Shown: piece by piece, positions 32,193 to 41,922 of the stretch
Position numbering within the stretch: position 1 is the first letter of the stretch
How the letters are laid out: every line of letters begins with the position of its first letter
Assembly: GCA_003194525.1 (NCBI GenBank)
Contig: NBIV01000194.1
Span: 62,001-126,000 of the forward strand
Direction: 5' to 3'
Length of the DNA stretch: 64,000 nt
Source: Gracilariopsis chorda
Lineage: Eukaryota; Rhodophyta; Florideophyceae; Gracilariales; Gracilariaceae
The notes under the pieces: generated by a model
What the model saw: the letters and a program-made list of their open reading frames with translations, nothing else
Told to the model about the DNA's origin: nothing
Databases searched by the model: none
Translations under genes and position numbers: made by a program

Positions 32193-32269
32193 CTGACCTC
32201 ATATGAGGTCAGCGGACCGGTCCGATAGACACTAGTGTCTATCGGACCGCTGACCTCATATGAGGTCAA
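32193..32269. repeat. Large palindrome at the piggyBac/MITE junction
   Basis: A near-perfect inverted repeat centred on CTAG (32232-32235). The arms run GCTGACCTCATATGAGGTC and its mirror, with one 5-base insertion (GGACC) in the left arm. The inner 30 bases, GGTCCGATAGACA / CTAG / TGTCTATCGGACC, are perfectly palindromic. It arises because two elements with the same ends meet tail to head with a single CTAG between them. Confidence 0.9.
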
Positions 32270-32603
32270 AACAATCAACTTTACGTTTAATTTTAGTTAT
32301 TTTGATCGGAATTTTTTGCCTTTTGTAGTCCGTATAAGTTATGCAACATGTTTTTGTATAGCAAAAATTCTAAGCTTCTGTTGTTTATGCTACGTGAGAA
32401 GCAGAAACTTAAGGCAACCAAATGGGTTGATAGAGATGTGCTTGTGAAATATGGCTAATTTACTACAGAGCTTCAGAAAACCGGCTTTTTTGATATCAAA
32501 AACGTACTTTTGATTCAAAAACACCGTTTCTGACGCGTGTATGAAAGGTTCAAAACCTTCAAAAAATAATCATTTGGCAACATTACATCCGGGCGGATAG
32601 ACA
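32236..32603. mobile_element. 368-bp MITE with piggyBac-like ends
   Basis: Starts TGTCTATCGGACC and ends GGATAGACA, with CTAG on both sides (32232-32235, shared with the piggyBac element, and 32604-32607). It carries the same subterminal palindrome at 32252-32267 near its left end but no coding sequence. It is A/T-rich inside. It looks like a non-autonomous derivative mobilised by the adjacent transposase type. Confidence 0.7.
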
Positions 32604-32607
32604 CTAG

Positions 32608-33699
32608 GGACTGTTGGGACGGGATACACGTGTCCGACCTGAAGGAAGGTCAGGCGTGCCTGCAAGACCCTACATAATATTTAATTAATTTATAAAAGGC
32701 GGACGCAGGCCCGCCATTGGCCCATAGTTGCCGAGGTGCTTCATCGCCGAGGTGCACTTCGGGGCCGGCGGGTCTACTTAGGATAACAGTACCCCCCGAC
32801 CCCCATGAACGAGTAAAGAGAGACGTCATCCCACCAAACGGACTAGTTTTTTGTTCTAGTTGGCGATACAGACACCCCACTAGCTTGTACTACTCCTGCG
32901 CACGGTAAACCACGAGCGGTACACGACCGCCAACTCTCTACACGTGCTCCCTGACCACGCCTGACGCAGTTGCCCGTTCGGTTCCGCAGCCCTCGACCGG
33001 CGTCTCCTGAATTTTACTCTTCGGATCACTGAGCCCATCGTCCGCCCTGGCTTTCTAGGAAATTCTTTTACTGACCTCTGAGGCACGTCCGACAGGTCAA
33101 AAGCTTGTACTAAAGCATTGCGATTCCCCACAACGAATATGTGCTCTACAAAGATGAAGATTTTTTCTCGTGTGAAAACGCTTCAGCCCCCCGTTTACAA
33201 CCGTCGCAAAATCCATCTAAGAAGCAAATTCCGAATATCGAGATCACGTTGGCCATATCAACCAGAAAGCAACCCCAAATACCATATCTGTACTATAGTA
33301 TTACAGGAATCCGTGAAAACAATAGTTAAGTGGAAACCACTCTTTCCAATTCATATGCTTGAATGTGATTCAAGAACATGAACGATCAGAGACTTGCCTA
33401 TAAAAGAGCAAGGGTCTCATAGCCAACGACAGAAGCAGCGAGCTTCATAGTTTCAGTGTGTAAAACGTGAAATTTGAAAGTCATCGCCTTTCCTTTCTTA
33501 CAACATCTGTAGCACTTCAAGCTCGTAAGAGACAGTTATATCACCCTTGTAGCACTTCAAGCTGTTTGACGACGGTATACACGTTGCATGTAAATTACGC
33601 TAGTCTAGTATTACTATAAAAGAGGTGAGAAAGCCAAAGCCCCGTGAGAAAGAGGGAGCTCAGACAATCATTCAACATTCTTACCCTTCATTGTGATCA
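32608..33699. other. No recognised gene; TATA boxes and a short direct repeat
   Basis: 32690-33060 is GC-rich without a motif. TATAAAAG occurs at 33399-33406 and 33615-33622. A 16-bp direct repeat, TGTAGCACTTCAAGCT, lies at 33508-33523 and 33548-33563. The arrangement could be a decayed LTR or host promoter. Confidence 0.35.
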
Positions 33700-33707
33700 G
33701 TGTTACG

Positions 33708-34217
33708 CCATCTCGAAATTCTCTTCGTAAAAATGTTGTTTCAAACGCCATCTCTTCACTATCCCGTCTCCCCAAAAGAAAACCAAATACTGATATTCAT
33801 AATACCATTGCAACTGCTCTACTGGACAAGAATAACCAACGCTAGCTGGAAACCTTTTTGGAGCTCAGAAGTCCTACCTTTCTTAAACGTACAAACTAGG
33901 CAGAAAAAGGTCCGGATAGTGCTTTTGATACGGTGCCGAGCAGCATCACGGTGGCGTTTGCAGAAGAAGACAGAAAAGTTCGCGATACGGCTGGGAAATG
34001 TAGCGGGAGCATGGAGTGTTGTCTGTTGATGGATTATGTGATGGATTTGTTCATGATAGAGGGCACAGAATACACTGATGGAGTGAGCTGCGTGAAAGAG
34101 ATGGCAGAGATTTTCAAGTCTGGGACGAATGTGGATGGGTGGCAAAGGGATGATACTGAACGCTTTGCTGAGCCACTAAAGGCTTCCTTATTCTCTTTAG
34201 TAATCAGAAAGTTCTAA
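33708..34217 (+). pseudogene. Unrecognised ORF with two amber stops
   Basis: One frame runs from about 33708 to 34217: SRNSLRKNVVSNAISSLSR, KPNTDIHNTIATALLDKNNQ, a TAG, LETFLELRSPTFLKRTN, a TAG, then open to SLVIRKF and stop. A TATAAAAG box lies about 90 bp upstream (33615). I recognise no family. Two TAG codons in an otherwise consistent frame suggest a recently damaged gene. Confidence 0.35.
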
Positions 34218-36220
34218 AAGCCAACCATTGGCGTTCTAAAATGTCCAATAGAGCCCCACTTTTGCCGTCTAACGATTCAGTTTTTCTTCATACAGCAACA
34301 TTGCTCCCAATGATTGGCCAGAGCGAGCTGAAACGCAGCCTGCTTTGCGTCCTTTGCCTGCCTTGCGAGAACGGCAGTCATGTTCACTTCTGTATAGGCA
34401 GCAGATCTACGCCAATGACGAAACGTTTCCCTCACCACCACTATAAGTGCATCTTGAAGGCCAATCTAGGCAATCAGGAGTGATAAATGCTGTAGCTACC
34501 ACAACTCACTCTCACACCTAGAATGTTTTACCCAAACGAGCCAGACCACCCAATGTATCTGCTTCGTGTGCGTTCTTCAACGTCTGTGACGAATAGAGTT
34601 CGAATTTGACTCAGTTCTACCATGATTGTTCTGTAGTAAAACAAGAGAACAAAATAAAGTAATCAGCCACTTACATTCTCCACCTTGCTCTCAACGAATG
34701 CGATCCTGAAGTATTGGAAAGCAGGATCGAAACGATATCGTGTCCTACTCCGATATTTGACGCAAAGACCTTGCCTGCTAGTTGTGGATGAGAACGTGTG
34801 CCTTTTATCCCTCAATAAGAGTGGTCTGACAACTTTTAATCACTCGAAGAAGTGTTTAGAAACATCCAGACATTAAGCAGCAACAAAGATGTACATGTCA
34901 TAAACTGATGATGGACGGTTAGAACTACGTTTGATAGCACGCGTGATGTCCTGCGCGTGGAGTCACTTAGATGTGTGCACGCCCATCCAACGTGCATCGA
35001 AGTAGTACTATGGCTAAGAGAGAAATGATTCTTGTTTTTGAACGCAGCTTCAATGACAATTAAACCCTTATAGTTGCCGTAAACTTTTTCCGGGTTTTCG
35101 TACATACACATAAGTGCTGCAGTTGAGGATTCATTGATTGAGCCATGCGTCTTCAAACCACATTCAATAATTGTTCCCAGTGGAGAGAATTTTAGCGAAT
35201 TTCGTTCTTAGTGACCGTGATGCCATCAAGCAGAGCAGGAATTATTACCATGAACAAGAATTCTCTCGCAATACAGGGCCCTTGCAATTCGTATCGATGA
35301 TGGATACAGAAATCATAAAGTTCTTGGTCATGTATCAAGCTCCAAACCACAAACAGCCCAATTTTGCACCTGAACTACAAAGACTGCCAGAAAAGTACCA
35401 CGTCGGGTGCTCTTTTCTTCATTATAACCAGCTTTGGGCTTAGAAGACACTTTGCCCGCATCGAAAATGCTAATGAAAACTACATAAAAGGCCTTTTATG
35501 GAGAAAATCGCTATTAAGGCGCGCTGGAGGTCTCTTACGGAGAATAGACAATATTTGGACAATGGCAAGGCTTGCCTACTTAACATGAAAATACCCAAAT
35601 ATGGGCAGGCCCGCGCAAATGTCAATGCCCTTCAGTTTCAAAGCTTTCTGCAACTTACATCATAGCTTTCGGGACAGAGATGCAATGGTTAAATTCATTG
35701 GAAGTCGATGGTGATCATAGGAATTGAAATTTGGAGCATCCATCGGGGTTTGTTTAGAAAATCTTGCGTAGTTCTATCGGTGCCAAGACTTCATAAGAAA
35801 TTGGCCAAGTTAACCGGCATGATGTTTGGCTTTTTTTTGGTCTTCGTATTTGGATGTTTTACCGGATTCCATGCCATATCTAGTCGTTTTATGACTTGGC
35901 GAGTTCCATCAGCGCTGATGACTTGTTACATGAGTTGGCAAGACTCAGAGACAGGCAGCGTCTTGATCATCGGGCATGAAGCCTCGGTGCCCGTGATGAC
36001 TTGGCACAGATCTCTTGAGAATCTTTCATGACCGTTAAATCATTGCTGTACCTTGTGAAGTGTCTGTCGACGTTATAATTAGTAGGAGACCATCATTTTG
36101 AAGCCAATGTGTCCACGTGGTCGTCAAGGACTTCTCTGACATAAACATGTCGTCATGCTATATTGGCAGTATATCAAAAAGGATATCAACTCAGTTTTGA
36201 GGTATGAGGATAAAGCTCCT
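34218..36220. other. No recognisable gene
   Basis: Several short frames (35171-35443, 35708-36031) show no motif I can name. The end of this stretch leads into the stem-loop array and TATA box. Confidence 0.35.
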
Positions 36221-36330
36221 CTCACCGTCCTTGTCAGACGGTGAGGAAGAGGGAGATGAAGTGGACCATCTCACCATCCTTGGAGATGGAAAGAAAGCGT
36301 CTTGCATTCTCACCATCGCCGATGATGGTG
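36221..36330. repeat. Three related stem-loops in tandem
   Basis: CTCACCGTC...GACGGTGAG (36221-36245, 9-bp arms); CCATCT...AGATGG (36266-36289, enclosing CACCATCC); CACCATC...GATGGTG (36311-36330, 7-bp arms). Each contains a CTCACC(G/A)TC core, so they are also imperfect direct repeats. They lie about 90 bp upstream of a TATA box and may be protein-binding sites of an LTR promoter. Confidence 0.6.
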
Positions 36331-36416
36331 CAATGGCTGCTTACAGTGCCGCTTTTTGGGCGAACATGTTAGTACTCTAATTACTAAGAAAGACGACTAG
36401 CGTCTTTCTCTCTTAG

Positions 36417-36424
36417 TATAAAAG
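36417..36424 (+). promoter_or_regulatory. TATA box of a probable LTR promoter
   Basis: TATAAAAG, directly preceded by an inverted repeat (CTAAGAAAGACG near 36383, CGTCTTTCT near 36401). It could start the transcript for the zinc-finger relic and copia gag downstream. Confidence 0.45.
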
Positions 36425-36829
36425 GAGGGGATAGAGCCCGGCCTTCGCCCCTGGTCTGTTCCCCAACCCGTTTTATTCCCTAAGCAAAGGAACCTTCGTT
36501 TTTGGGCCGTCTCTAGCTACCACTACAGGTCGCCCTTTTTCTAAAGTATTGTTTCACGACATTCCGGAATTATCCGTGGATAGTCGTCGATTCTTACCGT
36601 TTACAAGTCATTCGACATGTAAAGAATTGAAAAATTCCGTTGATACTGATTACGAGGTATTAACCAATACGTATAAGACGTAATTACTAACCACAAATTT
36701 TTCCTAATCTATATTCTTTTAGTGTCTAATCAGGATATAAATACAGTGGCTCGTAAAAAGCCAGGCACTGTTTTTGTTAATAATTAAACCTATCCTACGG
36801 TAACTGTAGAGCATCCACCCTCCCCGCAT

Positions 36830-37340
36830 CGTCAGCACATAGCTGTACACCCAGCGCCGCCAACCATTGAACTGAAACCGTGCATCTTGGAACTATTAAC
36901 CACTTCAGATGTAGATATTGAATCAGAAACAATCTAGCACTCAACTGTATCCAGCTGCAATCCGCTAAGTATCACTGAACTTGAAGCCGAAGAAGTACCA
37001 GTGCCACACCGCCGCCAACACGCACAAATGCCTGTGCAGCCGAGCACCAGTGGCATACAGAAGATCCGCAGGAATAAAGCCAAGTGTCTGGCTGACCAAG
37101 TACAACCGAAGAAGAAGACTACACGTGTGGCACGTGCCAAACGCTTCTGCACGTTATGCAGAATTCAATGCAACAGTGGAAACACCTTTTTCACCACTGT
37201 CAGTCTAAAACACACCGCAACCACGTGCAGTGCAAACGTACTTCGCCTTAATGTGCTATCTGTAAGCGCTCATTTAAGTCGCATCATCATTTGAACCGTC
37301 ACAAAAAGGGCAAGGCACACCACAACGTGCTTAACAATCA
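36830..37340 (+). pseudogene. C2H2 zinc-finger protein, broken
   Basis: The first frame ends in KRFCTLCRIQCNSGNTFF. A frame change near 37195 continues as HHCQSKTHRNH, completing a C2H2 finger with a long Cys-His spacer. After a TAA comes CAICKRSFKSHHHLNRHKKGKAHH, a second classical finger. The upstream part is Pro/Glu-rich. It precedes a copia gag by about 150 bp and could be a host gene or an accessory ORF of that element. Confidence 0.45.
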
Positions 37341-37493
37341 AAATTTAAATAAATAAATACTTTTCTTTTTGCGTATTACTCTAAGGTTACTTACCAATAC
37401 TAATAGGGTAATTGCGTACGAGTCAAACTTAGTAACACATATTAATCTATTTAATTAGCATACAAAACACTGTAGTAATTGGTATAGTTCATC

Positions 37494-38870
37494 ATGCCGC
37501 CACTTAACGGAAATTTTACTAGCAATGCTAGGTATGCAAATCAGCAACAACGACAATTTATCGAATTTTTTAAGAATATACAAGAAAACAATACCCAAAA
37601 AGAGCCTGCTCAAATAATCGAACTTTTGAGAACTGAATACCCTCCAGATAAGCTATTTACTTTTACAATTTTACAAGTAATGGGTTGCTTATGCGTAAGT
37701 TTGCAAGGTTATTAGAAGATCTTGGAATTAATCTCGCAGAACATGAAAGCGGTCACCTTTTAAAAAGAATTGCCAAAACTATTTTCCAGCAGTCTTATTT
37801 AGTGGATTCTTTCACTGCTATAGATTTATTCGAGCAAACGCCGGCACCTGCTCCGCCTACTCGACAACAACCACTGAGATATGCACACGAAAAAGAAGAC
37901 ACTGAGGTTGAGCGACAATGTGAGCTCTCACCTCCAAAACGCGTGAATGAGCAAAATCGCCAACGCCAGCCATGGTGTCCTCAAAACATTAACAATGAGC
38001 CACAGACGAAATTTGGAGACAAGCGAGATAGAACTGCTCATTATTTCGCGTCTCGTTTCAAAAATGGATCTTCTAAATTCTCAGGAGCCCTTGGTGAATG
38101 TCGGGAAGAACTTCTGAGCGACTATAAGTATGGCGCTCTAGATTAAAATCTATCCAACCATCAACGACTCCAATACTTACACCACCTTTTGTGTGGAAAC
38201 GTGAAGCGTTTTTACGTACAAAACGTTGATGGCAGAGTGCGAAGTTTCAGGGAAGCTTCAGTAGTAATGGAAAAGGAATATAATTCTCTTTCCCGTCAGA
38301 ACCCCATTGCGGCCTACTTACGTAACTTACGAACACAAAAATTTGTTCCAAAAAGCTCTTCATTAAGTGACGCTTGGGAGAAAGTGCACGAAGAAATATC
38401 GAATTTGTCCCCACAAGGCCCTATGCACTGCCGATCCGAGCGCAACAGAATTGAATATTTACAGAATGCTGTAATTGGTAATTCCTGGGAACGATATACC
38501 TGTAGCAGAGCCAATGCGGGACTGATTAGTTACCATGAACTTTACGGTCAGTTGGAAGCCGGAATTCAACTGGACTAAGAAGAGAAAACCGGTCGCATGC
38601 GAGATCAAAAGAGCCTTCAGTTGGATTCACTTTCCACCGACGATTTTCAGATCTCTGACACGAGTGAAGCGTTCTATGCTGGCCAAACCCGATACGTACG
38701 CATTCCAAAAACCAAGGCAACCTTTCGTCAATCCAGAAACAAACGAAACGTTCACGGTTGGATTTGTGGAAAACTCGGAAACGTAATTGCCGATTGCAGG
38801 CGAAGCAAGGACCACACCTACAATGCTGCCAGCCGTGTGCAATATTTGCAAACACAAAGGCTGTAAGGAC
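37494..38870 (+). pseudogene. gag of the truncated copia element
   Basis: ATG 37494 opens a Gln/Asn-rich N-terminus. The frame shifts near 37680 into 37685-38146 (SGHLLKRIAKTIFQQSYLV; FGDKRDRTAHYFASRFKNG), reads a TAA, then continues 38189-38578 (SFREASVVMEKEYNSLSRQN; WERYTCSRANAGLI). 38597-38866 ends in WICGKLGNVIADC, a zinc knuckle that has lost its first Cys and its His. The pattern matches long Gag proteins of retroelements, but lesions abound. Confidence 0.5.
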
Positions 38871-39185
38871 CAGAACAATGCTTCGAAACGCGTCCTGTAC
38901 GAAATCTGCCAACAACTCGAGAAGTCCAGTGATTCCGATGAATTTGAAAGCGTGGACAAATTTTTTTCTTGCAGTGAAATGGCAGACAGAAGTGCAAATG
39001 ATGAAAAGTCTCACCCTTCCTAATAATTCTTTGCATCTAATTTTGGAACGCAGAGTAGCGACCCTTTTCCTTCGAACTGCCTTGAGTATTTTTAACTAGG
39101 AGTACTAACGATTTCTGCCGTAGTGCTCTTCCCAAACCGCAGAACAAAAAAGGACCAGACAAGTCCTCCAATGGCTCACCTCGAA

Positions 39186-39662
39186 TCATTCGTTTTTGTA
39201 CACGAAATAAATCAAAATGCAGTTCACGAACACCTCTCTGGAACCTTGTTGATATTCAAATCGTGAAGACAAGTTCATTCGACAGAAAACGAAGCGAATT
39301 TCAAGGCGCATGTCTGGATTCTGGCGCACAACAATCTTTAATAGGAAAACAACAAGCCCAGGAGTACTGCAAACTTGTAGGCATTCCATTTAAGCTGCAA
39401 TAATCTAAAGAAGCTTTTTAATTTTGGAGATGGAGTACACTTCAGCCATGGAACCATGCAAATACGCATTCCAATTCCTGGCAAAACTTTTATTCCACTC
39501 GAGATTGACGTCGTCTACTCCTCTGTTCCTTTGCTTTTTGGACTCGATATCTTGGAATTACACGCTCTTGTACCTGACAACGTGGACAACATGTTAATCA
39601 ACAAGAATTTCAAGTGGTCGGTACCAATCACGCGGAAATTCGGTCATATGTACTTACAATGA
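39186..39662 (+). pseudogene. Retroviral-type aspartic protease remnant
   Basis: CLDSGAQQSLIGKQQAQEYC at about 39310-39370 is the active-site D-S-G-A with the usual following helix. 39456-39662 continues with PLLFGLDIL, the second conserved strand of the fold. A frame change separates the two. Confidence 0.55.
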
Positions 39663-40660
39663 GACTTCTCTGAGATTCTTTACAAAAAGAGTGAACTCAG
39701 AAAAATGCATATGAATTTCTACCATCCAAATGCAAAGAAGCTTTTCAACTTGATCTTCTGAGCAAAGCCAGAACATGCCATGGTTGAGACCAGGAAACCC
39801 ACTGAGCGTATCTCAAAATCATGTGCCACGTGCCAACGTTTTAAACCCCAGCCAAAGTCCTTCCAAGTCTCCATTCTAAGCAGAAAAATATTCAACAGTG
39901 ATTTTGCTTTGGATCTTATGTTCTTGGGCAAAATGCCAGTTCTACACGTTTTCCACACACAAAACGAACTTCATCTCTGCAGTTTTCCTTGAGAGTCACA
40001 CCACTGAAGCAATCTGGTGTGCATTTATCAGTTGTTAGGCAATATTATACACTGGCTATCCAGAAAAGATGAGACTGGATAAGTGCAGACAATTCTCATC
40101 CGCTCGATGGAAAGAACTGACAAGCATGGCTGGAATCTCATTACAATTTTCAGGCGTTGAAAGTCATAATGCTCTTGCAACCAGTGAACGGTACCATGAA
40201 CCCCTACTTCGTATCTACCAAAAGATTCGATACAGCAAGCCCGATGTCTCCATTGCCTTAGCCCTCTGACTTGCTTTCAAGGCTATGAACGATAAAATGA
40301 ACCCCGAAGTACGTTTACCTTCGCTAATCGTATTTGGAGTTCTTCCCCGCTTCATACCCCTTAGCACAGAACTTCCAAACCATGAAGAGAGAATGAGAGA
40401 TCTTAAAATCGTGGGCAATGAGATGGAACCCATCACTTCGGAGCTTCGTTTGCGCCGTGCAATCGAGGCTTGCATTCCATCTACCTCATCGACAAAATTG
40501 AAAATTTGACAAGAAGTTCCAGTTTATCTCGAAGATTTGAAGCCAATAAAATGGACTGGACCCTACTAACTTGTAATAATTGATAACAAAAAGGTCATTA
40601 TCAAACGCAATGGCGAAGCAATCCAACATTCTATTGTGCAAGTCAAACCCTTCGACCGTG
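39663..40660 (+). pseudogene. copia-like integrase remnant
   Basis: HMNFYHPNAKKLFNL and SCATCQRFKPQP form the H2C2 zinc-binding domain. DLMFLGKMPVLHVF is where the first core Asp is expected. After stops, 40069-40269 reads GVESHNALATSERYHEPLLR, the region of the catalytic Glu. 40285-40509 and 40520-40660 give the C-terminal part (KWTGPY, VIIKRNGEAIQHSIVQVKPF). Confidence 0.55.
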
Positions 40661-40665
40661 ACTAA

Positions 40666-40985
40666 CTAATGGACAACCTTCATACTTGTCTCCAATCAAT
40701 ACTTTCTAATGATTTTGAACTCTATGATGTTCAAATCACTGAAGTGTTAGGTCCTTCCGATCACCGTCAGAACCTACTAGCATTCAGTGAATCTAAACGA
40801 AAAGAGCTAGCAGGATTAATATCGCGCGGAACGTCGAAAGTCATTAAACAAGACGAAGTGTCATAAGACGCCAGTATTCTCACTGTACGATTGGTGCTCG
40901 CGATCAAGAATCTCGAAACTGATGAAGAGATATTCAAAGCCAGATTTGTCGCCCAAGTGCACAAAGATCCAGAAAGAGCTCTTCT
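40666..40985 (+). pseudogene. copia-like RT N-terminus, cut by LTR
   Basis: The frame gives FSESKRKELAGLISRGTSKV, a stop, then LVLAIKNLETDEEIFKARFVAQVHKD. This is the VLAIK...KARFVxQGHxD beginning of a copia-type RT. It ends abruptly at the chromovirus LTR. Confidence 0.6.
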
Positions 40986-41887
40986 TGTAGTGCAATACCC
41001 ACAAGCGGGACAACACACGAAGACGTTCGGAATCTTCCTCTCACGAGGGTAACACAGCGAATGGAGCCTCTCCGGATGAGCACGAAGAAGTCGGGTTGTA
41101 AAGCCGAGGCTCACCCTCACGCCAAGCGGGGAGAGTTGAAACGGTAGGATTAGGATCACCACGAATGGGAAAACAGCCCTTCCAAGGAGTACGAGTCCAC
41201 GTAAGTGGGGGAAGACGTCACGGGATACTGGCACGAGAGACACGCGTCAGCGGTGACGAGCAACCACACAAAGGGGTAGAAACCACGAGAGTGGGGTAAG
41301 GGAAATACGGGGGATGCCCGATTGGGGGCGACAGGGGTGTGGGCCAACGGGACCACGGAAAAAGGTACAAAGGAACCCTATACAGGGGCGAGAACACGGC
41401 GGTGGTGAATTAAGTGACAAGTTCCCAAGGCGGTGATACTCCTAGTGACGCAGGGTGGATAGGTCTACCGTTAGTAACGCGGCTTTACCTCCGAGGAGTG
41501 TAGAAGACTCGCGAAAGCGGAAAAGACTTAGAGCCAAGAACCCTAGTTGGGGAAGTTTACTCAGTGTCAGGGCGAGGTCGCCGAGCCACTATATAGTGTA
41601 GTAATCTCCCTACTGTAGCGTAGATAAATAATAAATAATAAATATAAGTTAACTGAATGTCCACACCGTGGTGCCAACCTCCTCTTGACTATCCGTGTCA
41701 CACGTGGTCCACTCACACCTTGGGCGGCATACGGCGCATGCAAAGGTGTGCACCTGGCGCACAGTGCGGATCCGCTGAGGGCTGAGACACCCGTTAATAG
41801 CGGTAGTAATCATAAACACGCGAAAGCGGTAAAAACATCAAGTCCACAGGGCATCGCTGAGTCTTCCTCCTTGAGGATTGCACTTCA
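40986..41887 (-). repeat. 3' LTR of the chromovirus
   Basis: 902 bp. In the element's direction it starts TGAAGTGCAAT and ends ATTGCACTACA, with short inverted tips. It is nearly identical to 51497-52400. Confidence 0.95.
41587..41598. promoter_or_regulatory. Palindromic TATA element in the LTR
   Basis: CACTATATAGTG is a perfect 12-bp palindrome containing TATATA, present in all three LTR copies (also 52100-52111 and 14528-14539). A symmetric TATA could serve transcription toward gag in one LTR and toward the antisense ORF in the other. Start sites cannot be seen. Confidence 0.4.
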
Positions 41888-41898
41888 TATCCCCCTCC
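41888..41898 (-). other. Polypurine tract
   Basis: In the element's direction the bases before the 3' LTR read GGAGGGGGATA, the expected primer for plus-strand DNA synthesis. Confidence 0.8.
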
Positions 41899-41922
41899 TG
41901 AGGTGCGAATACGACATCCACG

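Larger units (their letters stand above)
29407..32231 (+). mobile_element. piggyBac-superfamily transposon flanked by CTAG
   Basis: The 2,825-bp element has ends TGTCTATC...GACC. The left end reads TGTCTATCTGACC; the right end in reverse complement reads TGTCTATCGGACC. Just inside each end is the perfect 16-bp palindrome GACCTCATATGAGGTC (29423-29438 and 32195-32210). Directly outside lie CTAG at 29403-29406 and CTAG at 32232-32235, apparently the target duplication. Known piggyBac elements use TTAA, so this is unusual. It encodes one full transposase. The 520 bp after the ORF hold a tRNA-like patch and a hairpin. Confidence 0.8.
37494..40985 (+). mobile_element. Ty1/copia-like retrotransposon, truncated and decayed
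   Basis: Gag, protease, integrase and the first part of RT follow in order on the plus strand. Sequence stops inside RT at 40985, where the LTR of the 11.4-kb chromovirus begins. The rest of RT and RNase H is not found to the right of that element. The integrase motif SHNALATSERYHEPL recalls the SHNSLGxGERYH motif of a copia group that includes GalEa-like elements (inference). A possible 5' LTR promoter lies at 36221-36424. Confidence 0.65.
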
